From NCBI RefSeq assembly GCF_014646255.1, contig NZ_BMNC01000007.1:165771-229770 (forward strand): DNA of 64,000 bases, in the 5' to 3' direction. Below the pieces are notes generated by a model, which saw only the letters and a list, made by a program, of their open reading frames with translations, made no database searches and was not told the DNA's origin. Of the stretch, positions 7,265-14,764 are shown piece after piece (position 1 is the stretch's first letter; each line of letters begins with the position of its first letter). This stretch comes from Lentzea pudingi. Lineage in GTDB: Bacteria > Actinomycetota > Actinomycetes > Mycobacteriales > Pseudonocardiaceae. The position numbers and the translations under genes were made by a program.

Positions 7265-8284
7265 ATGGTGGAGTACCTGGTGATCGGTGCAGGTCCGGCG
7301 GGCTTGCAGATGGGGCGCTTTCTACACCGGGCGGGTCGCGACTACCTGATCGTCGAGGCGGGGCCGGAGCCCGCGGGTTTCTTCCGGACGTTCCCGCGGC
7401 ACCGCGTGCTCTCGACGGACGACAACTCGTTGTTCGAGGGCGTTCCGTTCGCGCGCTACAGCAAGCGGTCGTTCCCCGGTGCGGACGATCTGGTGCGCTA
7501 CCTGGAGGACTTCGCGCGGCCGTTGAACATCCGCTACGACACGCGGGTCGACGACCTGACGCGGTACCAGGCGCGGCACGTCGTCGTCGCGACCGGCAAG
7601 AAGCCCCACGTGCCCGGCATTCCCGGTGTCGAGCACGCCGAGACGTACGCGAGCGCGAGCACCGACCCGACCGAGTACGCGGGGAAGCGGGTGCTGATCA
7701 TCGGACGCGGGCCCAGCGCGTTCGAGACGGCGGACAACATCGCGGCCACGGCACGGCTCACGCACACCGTCGGGCGGTCGGTGCTGCGGATCGTCAAGGA
7801 CGGCAACGAGTTCGTCGCGACGATCGACGGCACCGGCGAACTGCGGTACGACAGGGTCATCGTGTGCGCCGGGTTCCGCAGGGACACCTCGCTCGACGGT
7901 CCGGACGTGCACGTGCTCGCGGGCGACTCGATCAAGGCGATCCGGCACGCGGCCAGGGCGTTGCACCGGTCGCTGGAGGCCGAGCACCACGGGGTGCCGT
8001 GGCCGCACCGGCGGTTGCGCAGCAGGCCGGACGCACTGGCGGCGACGATCGCGACGCGGGCCAGGGAGATCCCGGACGGACTGGCTGATGTCGTTGTGAC
8101 GCAAGGACAACACGCGTTGCTCTACGACGAGATGCCCACGACCGAACGGCGCGGGTTCGTCGTCACGAGCACGCAGGTGAGGCACTACCGGCGCAACGAG
8201 CTGATCGCCGTCGAACGCCGGTTGCACCGCAAGCCGCTGGAGAGGTTCTTCTCGCAGCAGCTCGCGGTGCCGTGCATCTCCTAG
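7265..8284 (+). CDS. FAD-dependent NAD(P)-binding oxidoreductase
   Basis: 339-residue flavoprotein. The N-terminal FAD Rossmann motif is GAGPAGLQMGRFLHRAG (about residues 8-24). A second nucleotide-binding motif, GRGPSAFETADNIA, lies near residue 150, and VVVATGKKPHVPG marks the FAD-linked strand. The layout resembles flavin monooxygenase/FOXRED2-like proteins; the substrate is unknown. The start at ATG 7265 was chosen because GGGAGG (7253-7258) sits 6 nt upstream; an upstream in-frame ATG lacks this signal. The TAG stop is formed by the CTAG edge of the 165-bp palindrome that follows. Confidence 0.82.
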   Translation: MVEYLVIGAGPAGLQMGRFLHRAGRDYLIVEAGPEPAGFFRTFPRHRVLSTDDNSLFEGVPFARYSKRSFPGADDLVRYLEDFARPLNIRYDTRVDDLTRYQARHVVVATGKKPHVPGIPGVEHAETYASASTDPTEYAGKRVLIIGRGPSAFETADNIAATARLTHTVGRSVLRIVKDGNEFVATIDGTGELRYDRVIVCAGFRRDTSLDGPDVHVLAGDSIKAIRHAARALHRSLEAEHHGVPWPHRRLRSRPDALAATIATRAREIPDGLADVVVTQGQHALLYDEMPTTERRGFVVTSTQVRHYRRNELIAVERRLHRKPLERFFSQQLAVPCIS

Positions 8285-8445
8285 TGGCGTAGCTCAGAAC
8301 GTTGCCGGTGAATTCGTGGTCAGACGGATGTGTCGCGGTGCCTCCCCCGCACCCTCGTACTGGTTGTACGGGGGTGCGGGGGAGGTGCCGCGACGGATCC
8401 TGCTGAGCGCGGATACGCCGCCGACGTTCTGTGTCACGCCACTAG
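8281..8445. repeat. 165-bp long imperfect palindrome with CTAG termini
   Basis: The two halves match in inverted orientation over nearly their whole length. CTAGTGGCGT (8281-8290) pairs with ACGCCACTAG (8436-8445); CAGAACGT pairs with ACGTTCTG; the inner arm GTGCCTCCCCCGCACC pairs with GGTGCGGGGGAGGTGC (one mismatch). The centre is CGTAC-TGGTT-GTACG around 8363. It fills the whole gap between two convergent genes and supplies the TAG stop codon of each. A bidirectional terminator is the simple reading; the length and CTAG edges also fit a miniature inverted-repeat element. Confidence 0.8.
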
Positions 8446-9110
8446 ACCGGCAGCGTGCGCGCGAGGAACTTCGCGGACACGTCCCAGGCGCGGTCGGCGG
8501 CGTCCTTGTCGTACCAGGGGCCGAGGTGGTTGAGGAACGCGTGACCCGCGGCCTCCAGGTGCATCTCGGCACCCTCGTGCGCCTCCACCGCGTCCACGAC
8601 CTTCTGGTAGCCGGTGATGAACGCGTCCTCGGTGCCGAAGACGAACTGGATCGGGCACGACACCTGGTCGAGCGCGCCGATCTGGTCCGGCACGCCCGAG
8701 CCGTAGAACGACACGGCGGTGTCCGGGTCGGAGGTGACGGCGGCCGAGTAGGCCAGGGTGCCGCCGAGGCAGAAGCCGAGCACGCCGACGCCACCGGTGA
8801 CCTCGGGCAGGCCGCGCAGGTACTGGACCGAGGCCACGACGTCCCGCACGGCGAGCGGGAAGTCGAGGTTGCCGACGACCTCCATGGACTTCGCGATGCC
8901 GGCCTCGTCGTGCTCGCCGACCCAGCCCGGCTGGAAGCGGTGGAACAGCTCGGGCACGGCCACGACGTAGCCGAGCGCGGCGAGCTTCTCCGCGATGCCG
9001 CGCAGGTACCCGTCCAGGCCGAAGATCTCCTGGATCAGCACGATGCCGGGGCCGGAACCGGACTCCGGGAGCCAAACCGGCAACGGCATGTCGTCAACTC
9101 GATGGGTCAT
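8442..9110 (-). CDS. Dienelactone hydrolase family protein
   Basis: 222-residue alpha/beta hydrolase of the DLH family. The nucleophile elbow is GFCLGG (C114); the acid is D162 in FGTEDAF; the histidine is H190 in AAGHAFLNH. This is the Cys-Asp-His triad of dienelactone hydrolases. IVLIQEIFGLDGYLRGIAEKLA is the typical first strand and oxyanion region. Members open lactone rings in aromatic catabolism or act as general esterases; no aromatic pathway genes are nearby, so the substrate is unknown. Its TAG stop falls in the edge of the palindromic element. The SDR gene lies 28 bp upstream on the same strand, so the two may be cotranscribed. Confidence 0.88.
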   Translation of the reverse strand: MTHRVDDMPLPVWLPESGSGPGIVLIQEIFGLDGYLRGIAEKLAALGYVVAVPELFHRFQPGWVGEHDEAGIAKSMEVVGNLDFPLAVRDVVASVQYLRGLPEVTGGVGVLGFCLGGTLAYSAAVTSDPDTAVSFYGSGVPDQIGALDQVSCPIQFVFGTEDAFITGYQKVVDAVEAHEGAEMHLEAAGHAFLNHLGPWYDKDAADRAWDVSAKFLARTLPV

Positions 9111-9137
9111 GGGATCGATCTTGCCTGAGCAACCCGC

Positions 9138-10055
9138 TCAGCGGCCGACGACCTCCACGGACGTGCAGGTGAGGCGTTCGGCCTCGGCCCACAGGCGGGC
9201 GGCCACGGCCTTGTCCCGCGCGGACCGGGGCATCGAGGCGGGCTTGGCGGGACCGACGAGCGCCCAGCGCGGCCCGTAGTAGCCGCCTTGGACCGCGTCC
9301 GGGTCGGCAACGGCGTGCAGGAGCGGTTCGGTGCCCTGCTCGACGCCCTGCGAGGGCAGGACCCGGTACCCCACCGACTCGAGGAGACCGGGCTTGCCAC
9401 CGTTCAGGCGCGGTCCCGAGGTCATCAGGTTGGTGCGGGTGTAGCCGGGGTGCGCGCCGACCGAGAGCAGCGGCCAGTCGTTCTCCGCCGCGAGGTCCGC
9501 CAGGTGGTTCATCATCAGCAGGTCGGCCAGCTTGGAGTGCGCGTAGACCAGCGTGGGGCTGTACCGGCGGCGGGACTGCAGGTCGTCGAAGTCGATCTTG
9601 CCGCGGTAGGCGGCGCCGCTGCTCATCGTCACGACCCTCGGCGCGGGAGCGGCCAGCAGCAACGGCAGCAACCGGACGGTCAGCGCGAACGGGCCGAGGA
9701 AGTTGCTGGCCAGTTGCAGCTCGAAGCCATCGGCGGTCTCGGTCCGCGCGGGCACGTTCATCACGCCCGCGTTGTTGACCAGCACGTCCAACGGCCGGCC
9801 CTCGGCGATCAGCTCCTCGGCGAACGTGCGCACCGACGCCTGGTCGGCCAGGTCGAGCCGCCGGACCTCCAGCCGTGCACCGGGGTGGGCGGCGAGGATC
9901 TCCGCCCTGGCCTGCTCACCCTTGGCCTCCGTGCGCACCGCGAGGACGACGTCGGCTCCGGCTCCCGCCAGCCGTTTGGCCGCCTCCTTGCCGGTGCCGC
10001 TGTTCGCGCCGGTGACGACGATGCGCTTTCCGTGCTGGTCAGGAACCTGGTACAT
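9138..10055 (-). CDS. SDR family NAD(P)-dependent oxidoreductase
   Basis: About 305 residues. The cofactor motif is TGANSGTGKEAAKRLA near residue 15; NNAG is in VLVNNAGVM; the catalytic Ser/Tyr/Lys are in MSSGAAY and YAHSKLADLL. The overall pattern is that of retinol-dehydrogenase/protochlorophyllide-reductase-like SDRs. Two ATGs are present: 10061 is directly abutted by GAGGG, while 10055 has GAGGG at a proper 6-nt spacing and was chosen. It is divergent from a TetR gene, and the 90-bp gap between them carries three copies of one half-site, so TetR control is likely. Substrate unknown. Confidence 0.86.
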   Translation of the reverse strand: MYQVPDQHGKRIVVTGANSGTGKEAAKRLAGAGADVVLAVRTEAKGEQARAEILAAHPGARLEVRRLDLADQASVRTFAEELIAEGRPLDVLVNNAGVMNVPARTETADGFELQLASNFLGPFALTVRLLPLLLAAPAPRVVTMSSGAAYRGKIDFDDLQSRRRYSPTLVYAHSKLADLLMMNHLADLAAENDWPLLSVGAHPGYTRTNLMTSGPRLNGGKPGLLESVGYRVLPSQGVEQGTEPLLHAVADPDAVQGGYYGPRWALVGPAKPASMPRSARDKAVAARLWAEAERLTCTSVEVVGR

Positions 10056-10071
10056 GGCCATCCCTCGTAAC

Positions 10072-10138
10072 GTACTGACGGTCTCTTATGTCTCCAACAT
10101 AACGGACCGTCGGTATCTTAGTAAAGTACCGGCGGTCT
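10072..10138. promoter_or_regulatory. Divergent TetR operator region (three half-sites)
   Basis: GTACTGACGGTCT (10072-10084) and GTACCGGCGGTCT (10126-10138) are direct copies. GGACCGTCGGTA (10104-10115) is the same element inverted, giving an inverted pair with an 11-nt spacer. The region separates the SDR and TetR genes, so it probably serves both and binds the TetR product. Confidence 0.6.
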
Positions 10139-10143
10139 GTAAC

Positions 10144-10812
10144 ATGCGTGACATGAGCTTCCAGCGGGCGCGCACCGACGAGCAGCGCGGCGAACGGCGG
10201 CGGCAGATCCTCGCCACCGCGGCCGCGATGCTCATCGAGGTGCCGGTCGCCGACCTGACGCTCACCGCGCTCAGCCGGCGGGTCTGCCTCGCCAAGGCCA
10301 ACGTCCTGCGCTACTTCGAGTCGCGGGAGGCGGTGCTGCTGGCGCTGCTGGAGGCGGAGATCGCGGACTGGATCGCCGACCTGGAGCCTGTGGCGGCCTC
10401 CAACGGCTCAGTCCGGGAGCGTGGAGACCGGCTGGCCGAACTCCTGGCCACCTCGCTGGCACGTCGCCCGGTGCTGTGCGACCTGATCAGCGCCCAGGCC
10501 ACGGTGCTGGAGCGCAACATCTCCGCCGAGACCGCGCTCCAGCACAAACGCGCCGTCCACGGGCACCTGGGGATGCTCGTCCGGCTCGCCGGACGGCACC
10601 TTCCCGAACTGGGCGACGAGGACGCCGCCGCGCTGATGCAGACCGTCATGCTGGTCGCGGTCGCCGCCTGGCCGGGCAGCCGTCCCCCGCAGGCGGTCCT
10701 CGACGCCTACGCCGCCGATCCGGCCCTGGCCGTGATGTGCGTCGACTTCACCGAGGTCGTGCGCCGCGCCGTCGAGGTGACGGCTTCCGGACTTCTGGCC
10801 CGCGAAAGCTAG
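10144..10812 (+). CDS. TetR family transcriptional regulator
   Basis: About 222 residues; ATG at 10144 or 10153 are both possible. The N-terminal HTH (RRRQILATAAAMLIEVPVADLTLTALSRRVCLAKANVLRYFESREAV in outline, about residues 15-62) has the TetR pattern, with the recognition helix near KANVLRYF. The helical ligand-binding part follows (LDLISAQATVLERNIS-like region) and ends with TEVVRRAVE. It is divergent from the SDR gene and shares an operator-like region with it, so it is likely a local autoregulated repressor. The ligand is unknown. Confidence 0.85.
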   Translation: MRDMSFQRARTDEQRGERRRQILATAAAMLIEVPVADLTLTALSRRVCLAKANVLRYFESREAVLLALLEAEIADWIADLEPVAASNGSVRERGDRLAELLATSLARRPVLCDLISAQATVLERNISAETALQHKRAVHGHLGMLVRLAGRHLPELGDEDAAALMQTVMLVAVAAWPGSRPPQAVLDAYAADPALAVMCVDFTEVVRRAVEVTASGLLARES

Positions 10813-10833
10813 TCCCTGACCGATAATCAGCCC

Positions 10834-11607
10834 ATGATCAGGTTGATCGCGACCGACCTCGACGGCACGCTGCTGCAACCGGGCGGGGTGCTGAGCGATC
10901 GGACCCGCGCCACGCTCCAGGCCGTGAACGCGGACGTCGTGGTCGTCACGGCACGGCCGCCGCGGTTCGTGCAGGACCTGGACCTGACCGGCACGGCGAT
11001 CTGCTCCAACGGCGCGATGCTCTACGACCTGACGAACCGCGAGGTCACGCACGCGCAGACGGTGCCGCTCGACGTCGTGCGCAAGGTGTCCGAGGCGTTG
11101 GCAGAGGTGATCCCGAACGTCGGCATCGCGGTCGAGACGGGGTTGGAAGTGTTGTCGGAGCCTGGTTTCCAGGGCTTCGGGCCGAACAATCCACACAGGA
11201 CACTGGAGCTGCTCGAGCACGTCTTCGCCGAGGCGCACCAGGTCGTGCAGATGCTCGCGTGGGCGCCGGACGCCGAGTCCGACCACATGATGGAGATCGC
11301 GCGCGAGGCCGTCGGGCAGCACGTGTCGGTGACGCACTCGGGCGGGCTCGGGTTGCTGGAGATCAGCCCGCCGGGCGTCTCGAAGGCGGCCACGCTCGAA
11401 TCCCTGTGCAACACAAGGGGAATCGGCAAGCACGAGGTCGTCGCGTTCGGGGACATGCCGAACGACCTGTCGGTGCTCGGGTGGGCCGGCACGGCGTACG
11501 CGATGGGCAACGCGCACCCGCTCGTGAAGCAGGCCTGCGCCAACCACGCGCCGCCGAACACCGAGGACGGCGTCGCGCAGGTACTCGAACGGCTCTTCAG
11601 GATCTAG
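10834..11607 (+). CDS. HAD-superfamily Cof-type phosphatase
   Basis: 257 residues. Motif I is TDLDGTLL (nucleophile D8, acid D10); motif II is VVVTARP; motif IV is VVAFGDMPNDLSVLGWAG, the signature of the HAD-IIB (Cof) branch, whose cap lies between motifs II and III. VSKAATLESLC supplies the motif III region. Such enzymes hydrolyse small phosphorylated sugars or cofactors; the substrate here cannot be told. It begins 21 bp after the TetR stop and may be read from the same promoter. Its 3' end overlaps the convergent NYN-like gene by 11 bp. A second Cof-type protein occurs at 61.8 kb. Confidence 0.87.
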   Translation: MIRLIATDLDGTLLQPGGVLSDRTRATLQAVNADVVVVTARPPRFVQDLDLTGTAICSNGAMLYDLTNREVTHAQTVPLDVVRKVSEALAEVIPNVGIAVETGLEVLSEPGFQGFGPNNPHRTLELLEHVFAEAHQVVQMLAWAPDAESDHMMEIAREAVGQHVSVTHSGGLGLLEISPPGVSKAATLESLCNTRGIGKHEVVAFGDMPNDLSVLGWAGTAYAMGNAHPLVKQACANHAPPNTEDGVAQVLERLFRI

Positions 11608-11941
11608 GCACCGAGGTGGGACCGGCCACCTCGGCACCCAGCGCCGTCACCCGCTGCCGCAGCTCGCGGTCAGCGGTCACCACCGTCACGACGCGTCCGG
11701 CGCCCTCGGCCCGCACGACCTCGACGATCGTGTCGTCACCGTCGCCGGGTGCGGAGACCACGCGGACGTCGTCGACGGAGGACACGTTGCGCGCCTTGCC
11801 CTCCACGACCAGGACGACCTCCTCGTCACGGCCGCGCAGGGCGTCGCGGAGGCGTTCGGCCGCGCCCGCTCGGTCGCGCCACCACCCGTCGGGGACGGAT
11901 CCCACGACGTTGGCGGCGTCGACCACGAGCAACGGCTTCAC
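11597..11941 (-). CDS. NYN/PIN-like domain small protein
   Basis: About 114 residues from the GTG at 11941 (KPLLVVDAANVVGSVPDGWW). Aspartates in VVDAANVVGS, DDTIVEVV and VVTADRELRQRV fit the acidic sites of NYN/PIN-like nuclease folds of the YacP type. Similar short actinobacterial proteins are sometimes labelled NTP pyrophosphohydrolase. Upstream in-frame sequence codes for an arginine-rich, low-quality extension, so the later start is preferred. It overlaps the convergent HAD gene by 11 bp and lies just downstream of the secreted peptidase gene, perhaps in one transcript. RNA processing is a guess from the fold. Confidence 0.7.
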   Translation of the reverse strand: MKPLLVVDAANVVGSVPDGWWRDRAGAAERLRDALRGRDEEVVLVVEGKARNVSSVDDVRVVSAPGDGDDTIVEVVRAEGAGRVVTVVTADRELRQRVTALGAEVAGPTSVPRS

Positions 11942-11955
11942 GCCTCCAGCGTGCC

Positions 11956-13323
11956 TCAGCCCCGGCGCGCCCGCAGCGCGTCCAGCGAGTCCGGGCCCTC
12001 GTCCACGGCAAGCGCCCCAACGGCAGCAGCCTGGACGCCGGCCCAGCGCAGGACGGCGGCCGTGGCGGCAGCGCGTTCCTTTTCGGGCAGCTTGGCGATG
12101 TTCGCTCCGTGGTTGCCACCGGGCACCGAGAACGACAGCGAGTCGCGCGTGCCCCACCCGAGGCGGAACGGTTCCGCGCTCCACGGGTCGTTCTGCCCGT
12201 TCACGAACAGCAACCGCGAACCCTGGTAGCGCACCCACGAGTCCACGTCACGCATCGCGGAACGGTCGAACCGCGGGAACTCGATGTCCGGCGAGACCAT
12301 CGAGCGCGGCACCGAGGAACCGGGGTGGCGCAGCAGGTCCCGGACAGCGGACTCGTCCGCCTCGGGCCAGCCGAGCTGCGTGCCAGCCTGGTAGTAGTAC
12401 GCCGTGTAGGGCGCGACGCCCGCGTCGGTGTAGAAGTCCCAGCCCACGGTCGTGTCGATGAACTTCCACAGGTCGTCCACCGAGGCACCCGCACCGGGCA
12501 CGATCGCGCACTGCTCCTGGGTGCCGTACTGCCAGAACGTGAAGGGCGTGTCCAGCACCAGGATCTCCAGCGCCTTGTGCGCGCTGCCGAACTGCTTGTA
12601 GGTGTAGCCGCGCGCTTCCAGGCGCGAGACGAACTCGTCGCGCTGCTCCAGGATCTGCCGCTGCACGCCTTCGAGACGACGGTTGCACGTCGGGTCGTTG
12701 CCGACCTCGCGGATGAACTTGCCATAGACGTCGCGGTCGTTCACCACGTCGTTCGGCGCCACGTACGCGATGGTCGCGTCGACGTCGCGCGGGAAGAACC
12801 TGCGGTGGTAGATCGACGTCATGCCGCCCTTGCTGGCACCCGTCGACAGCCACTTCGCGCCGTAGATCTTCTTGAACGCGGTGACGATCCGGTGGTGGTC
12901 GTTGGCCGCCTGCCAGATGTTCAGGTCGTCCCAGTCGGCGGGGGAGGGCCGCGACGGCGCGAAGAACCGCTGCTCGACGCTGATCTGGTTGCCGTCGACG
13001 AGCCGGGTGGGTTCGGACGGGTTGGGGCCGGACAGGTTGTAGCCGCTGGTGTGCAGCACCATCGGCTTCGACTCGGCCTTGTGCAGCAACGAGAAGCGCT
13101 GCTCGAACTTGAGGCCGCGCGGCTTGCGGTGGTCCGCGGGCTGCTGGAAACCGAGGACGAACGTCCGGGCGGTGCCGGACGTCCCCTCGCTGATGATCCG
13201 CACACCGGGAACGGCGCTGATGCGGTCTTTGATGTCAGGGGCGGCGGACACCACTGCGGCGGTGGCGGCGACCTGCGCCGATGCCAGGCCGAACGCCAGC
13301 AGGGAGCGTACGAGTCTGTTCAC
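11956..13323 (-). CDS. Secreted S37/PS-10-type aminopeptidase
   Basis: 455-residue exported alpha/beta hydrolase. A signal peptide (about 1-28, ending near VVSAA) is followed by the catalytic body. The serine elbow is STGASKGGMTS (S164); the acid is probably in NGQNDPWS; the histidine is in PGGNHGAN. Length, GASKGG elbow and QQPADHRKPRGLKFEQRF start fit the Streptomyces PS-10 (peptidase family S37) group, which releases N-terminal peptides or proline-containing units outside the cell. It ends 15 bp before the start of the NYN-like gene. Peptide scavenging or protein maturation is the likely role. Confidence 0.83.
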   Translation of the reverse strand: MNRLVRSLLAFGLASAQVAATAAVVSAAPDIKDRISAVPGVRIISEGTSGTARTFVLGFQQPADHRKPRGLKFEQRFSLLHKAESKPMVLHTSGYNLSGPNPSEPTRLVDGNQISVEQRFFAPSRPSPADWDDLNIWQAANDHHRIVTAFKKIYGAKWLSTGASKGGMTSIYHRRFFPRDVDATIAYVAPNDVVNDRDVYGKFIREVGNDPTCNRRLEGVQRQILEQRDEFVSRLEARGYTYKQFGSAHKALEILVLDTPFTFWQYGTQEQCAIVPGAGASVDDLWKFIDTTVGWDFYTDAGVAPYTAYYYQAGTQLGWPEADESAVRDLLRHPGSSVPRSMVSPDIEFPRFDRSAMRDVDSWVRYQGSRLLFVNGQNDPWSAEPFRLGWGTRDSLSFSVPGGNHGANIAKLPEKERAAATAAVLRWAGVQAAAVGALAVDEGPDSLDALRARRG

Positions 13324-13380
13324 CAGGCCAAACTATTGAGCCCGCACGCTCTGCCGGACCGGCCGATCGTCGGGGGCTTG

Positions 13381-14229
13381 TCAGTAACTCGCGTAATAGG
13401 ACGCGGCCATGTCCTCGTCGCCGTGTCCCTTGGTGACGGCACGGTTCAACCTCGCGCTCGACGCCTGCGCCACGTCGAGTTGCACTCCGGCGCGGACCGC
13501 GGCCTCGTTGACGAGCAGCGCGTCCTTCAGCGCGTTCTGCACGGTGAACGCGGGCGGGAAGGACCGTTCGATGATCGCGGTGCCCTTCGTCTGCAGGTAG
13601 GCGCAGTCCATCGCGCCACCGGACACGGCCTCCAGGAACAGCTTCGGGTCGAGTCCGGACGCCTCGGCCAGCGACACGGCCTCGCCGACCGCGGCGGTCA
13701 GGGCGAGCACCCAGCTGTTCGCGACGAGCTTCAGCTTCGACGACGCTCCGGCCTCGCCCACCCACATCGTGCGGGCGCCGATCACGTCGAACACGGGCTG
13801 GACGCGCGGACGCAGCTCCTCGGCGCCGGACGCGAGCACGACGAGCTTTCCCTCGGCCGCCGGCTTGGTGCTGCCGAGCACGGGCGCGTCCACGAACTCC
13901 AGCCCGAGCGAGCGGGCCAACGCAATGTGGTCCTCCGTGGCCTCGACACCGACCGTGGACGCCTGAACCCACACAGCGTCGTGCGGCAGTGACGGCGCGG
14001 CTGCCTGCATGGCCGCGGTGACCGCAGGGCCGTCGTTGAGGACCGTCAGCACCACCTCGGCGCCCTCGACGGCGTCAGCGGGGGTGTCGGCGACGGTGGC
14101 GCCGTGAGAGGCGAGCGGTTCAGCCTTGGCGCGCGTGCGGTTCCAGACCCGGACGGTGTGTCCGGCGCCGGCGAGGTTGGCTGCGATGGGGGCACCCATG
14201 AGGCCGGTGCCGAGCACGGCGATCTCCAT
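13381..14229 (-). CDS. NAD(P)-dependent 3-hydroxyisobutyrate dehydrogenase-like protein
   Basis: 282 residues from the ATG at 14229 (MEIAVLGTGLMGAPIAANLA); a TTG four codons upstream is possible. GTGLMG binds the cofactor, GSTKPAAEGKLVV resembles the substrate-binding loop, and SSKLKLVANSW supplies the catalytic lysine of the beta-hydroxyacid dehydrogenase family. The C-terminal helical domain ends with SARLNRAVTKGHGDEDMAASY. Members oxidise 3-hydroxyisobutyrate, tartronate semialdehyde or related acids, or reduce imines; the choice cannot be made here. A strong terminator-like hairpin lies just upstream of its start, suggesting attenuation or a separate small transcript. Confidence 0.86.
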   Translation of the reverse strand: MEIAVLGTGLMGAPIAANLAGAGHTVRVWNRTRAKAEPLASHGATVADTPADAVEGAEVVLTVLNDGPAVTAAMQAAAPSLPHDAVWVQASTVGVEATEDHIALARSLGLEFVDAPVLGSTKPAAEGKLVVLASGAEELRPRVQPVFDVIGARTMWVGEAGASSKLKLVANSWVLALTAAVGEAVSLAEASGLDPKLFLEAVSGGAMDCAYLQTKGTAIIERSFPPAFTVQNALKDALLVNEAAVRAGVQLDVAQASSARLNRAVTKGHGDEDMAASYYASY

Positions 14230-14248
14230 GTCCCCCAGCAAACAAGAA

Positions 14249-14293
14249 ACCTCGCGGTGCTGCCAGGTCGGGGGTCCGACAGCACCGCGAGGT
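14249..14293 (-). terminator. Strong hairpin upstream of the dehydrogenase gene
   Basis: ACCTCGCGGTGCTG (14249-14262) pairs perfectly with CAGCACCGCGAGGT (14280-14293). On the minus strand it is followed by TTTCTTGTTTG, a fair U-tract. It lies 20 bp before the dehydrogenase start, so it can act as a leader attenuator or as the end of a small RNA. Confidence 0.7.
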
Positions 14294-14335
14294 CAACAGT
14301 GACATCGGCGGACCGACGTGCGCTGTTACAACGCC

Positions 14336-14341
14336 ATCATA
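14336..14341 (-). promoter_or_regulatory. Candidate -10 element (TATGAT)
   Basis: TATGAT on the minus strand, preceded by TTAAAC at a 16-nt spacing. Transcription from here would run about 85-90 nt to the hairpin at 14249-14293 and then into the dehydrogenase gene. The -35 match is weak. Confidence 0.35.
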
Positions 14342-14371
14342 CTGTGGCGTGGATCACGTTTAACAGAATGA

Positions 14372-14404
14372 AACCCCTGGAGCGCGGGAGGTGCTCCAGG
14401 GGTT
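14372..14404 (-). terminator. Terminator of the 48-aa gene
   Basis: AACCCCTGGAGC (14372-14383) pairs perfectly with GCTCCAGGGGTT (14393-14404), and TTTC follows on the minus strand. It is 54 bp beyond the stop codon of the small gene at 14458-14604. Confidence 0.7.
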
Positions 14405-14457
14405 CCAGGTAGGGAGGCACTCGCAAGCGGGGCGCCGCGCGAGTGCCGGGTCGAAGG

Positions 14458-14604
14458 TCAGCGGAGGGTGGTGACCTGAGCCTGGGCGATTGCCATCAGC
14501 TCGTGACGCATGGACGGGGTGGTCGCCATGTCGATCGCGCGAGCCACGGCCTTCTGGTTGCGCGCCTCGGCACGGCGGGCGCGGAGCTTCGCTGCGAAGT
14601 TCAT
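14458..14604 (-). CDS. Small conserved actinobacterial protein (48 aa)
   Basis: 48 residues, basic, predicted helical, starting MNFAAKLRARRAEARNQKAV and ending MRHELMAIAQAQVTTLR. Short proteins with the RARRAEAR and MRDELMAIAQ-like pattern recur in actinomycetes, and no function is known. An upstream ATG would give a 90-residue version, but its added part looks non-coding, and GAGGGAAG 11 nt before 14604 supports the shorter form. A terminator follows, so it is a monocistronic unit. Confidence 0.6.
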   Translation of the reverse strand: MNFAAKLRARRAEARNQKAVARAIDMATTPSMRHELMAIAQAQVTTLR

Positions 14605-14764
14605 CTGGGTCTGCACTTCCCTCTGTGAGGTCTTGCTGGGCTGGTGACTCAAGTATGCACCTTCACGCCCGCGAAAGCACGTGATTATCCGGTGAGGTGG
14701 GGCACATGCCGATGAATCATCGGCTGACAACGTGAACGGCCGGACAACGGCGGGGTGCGTCAGG

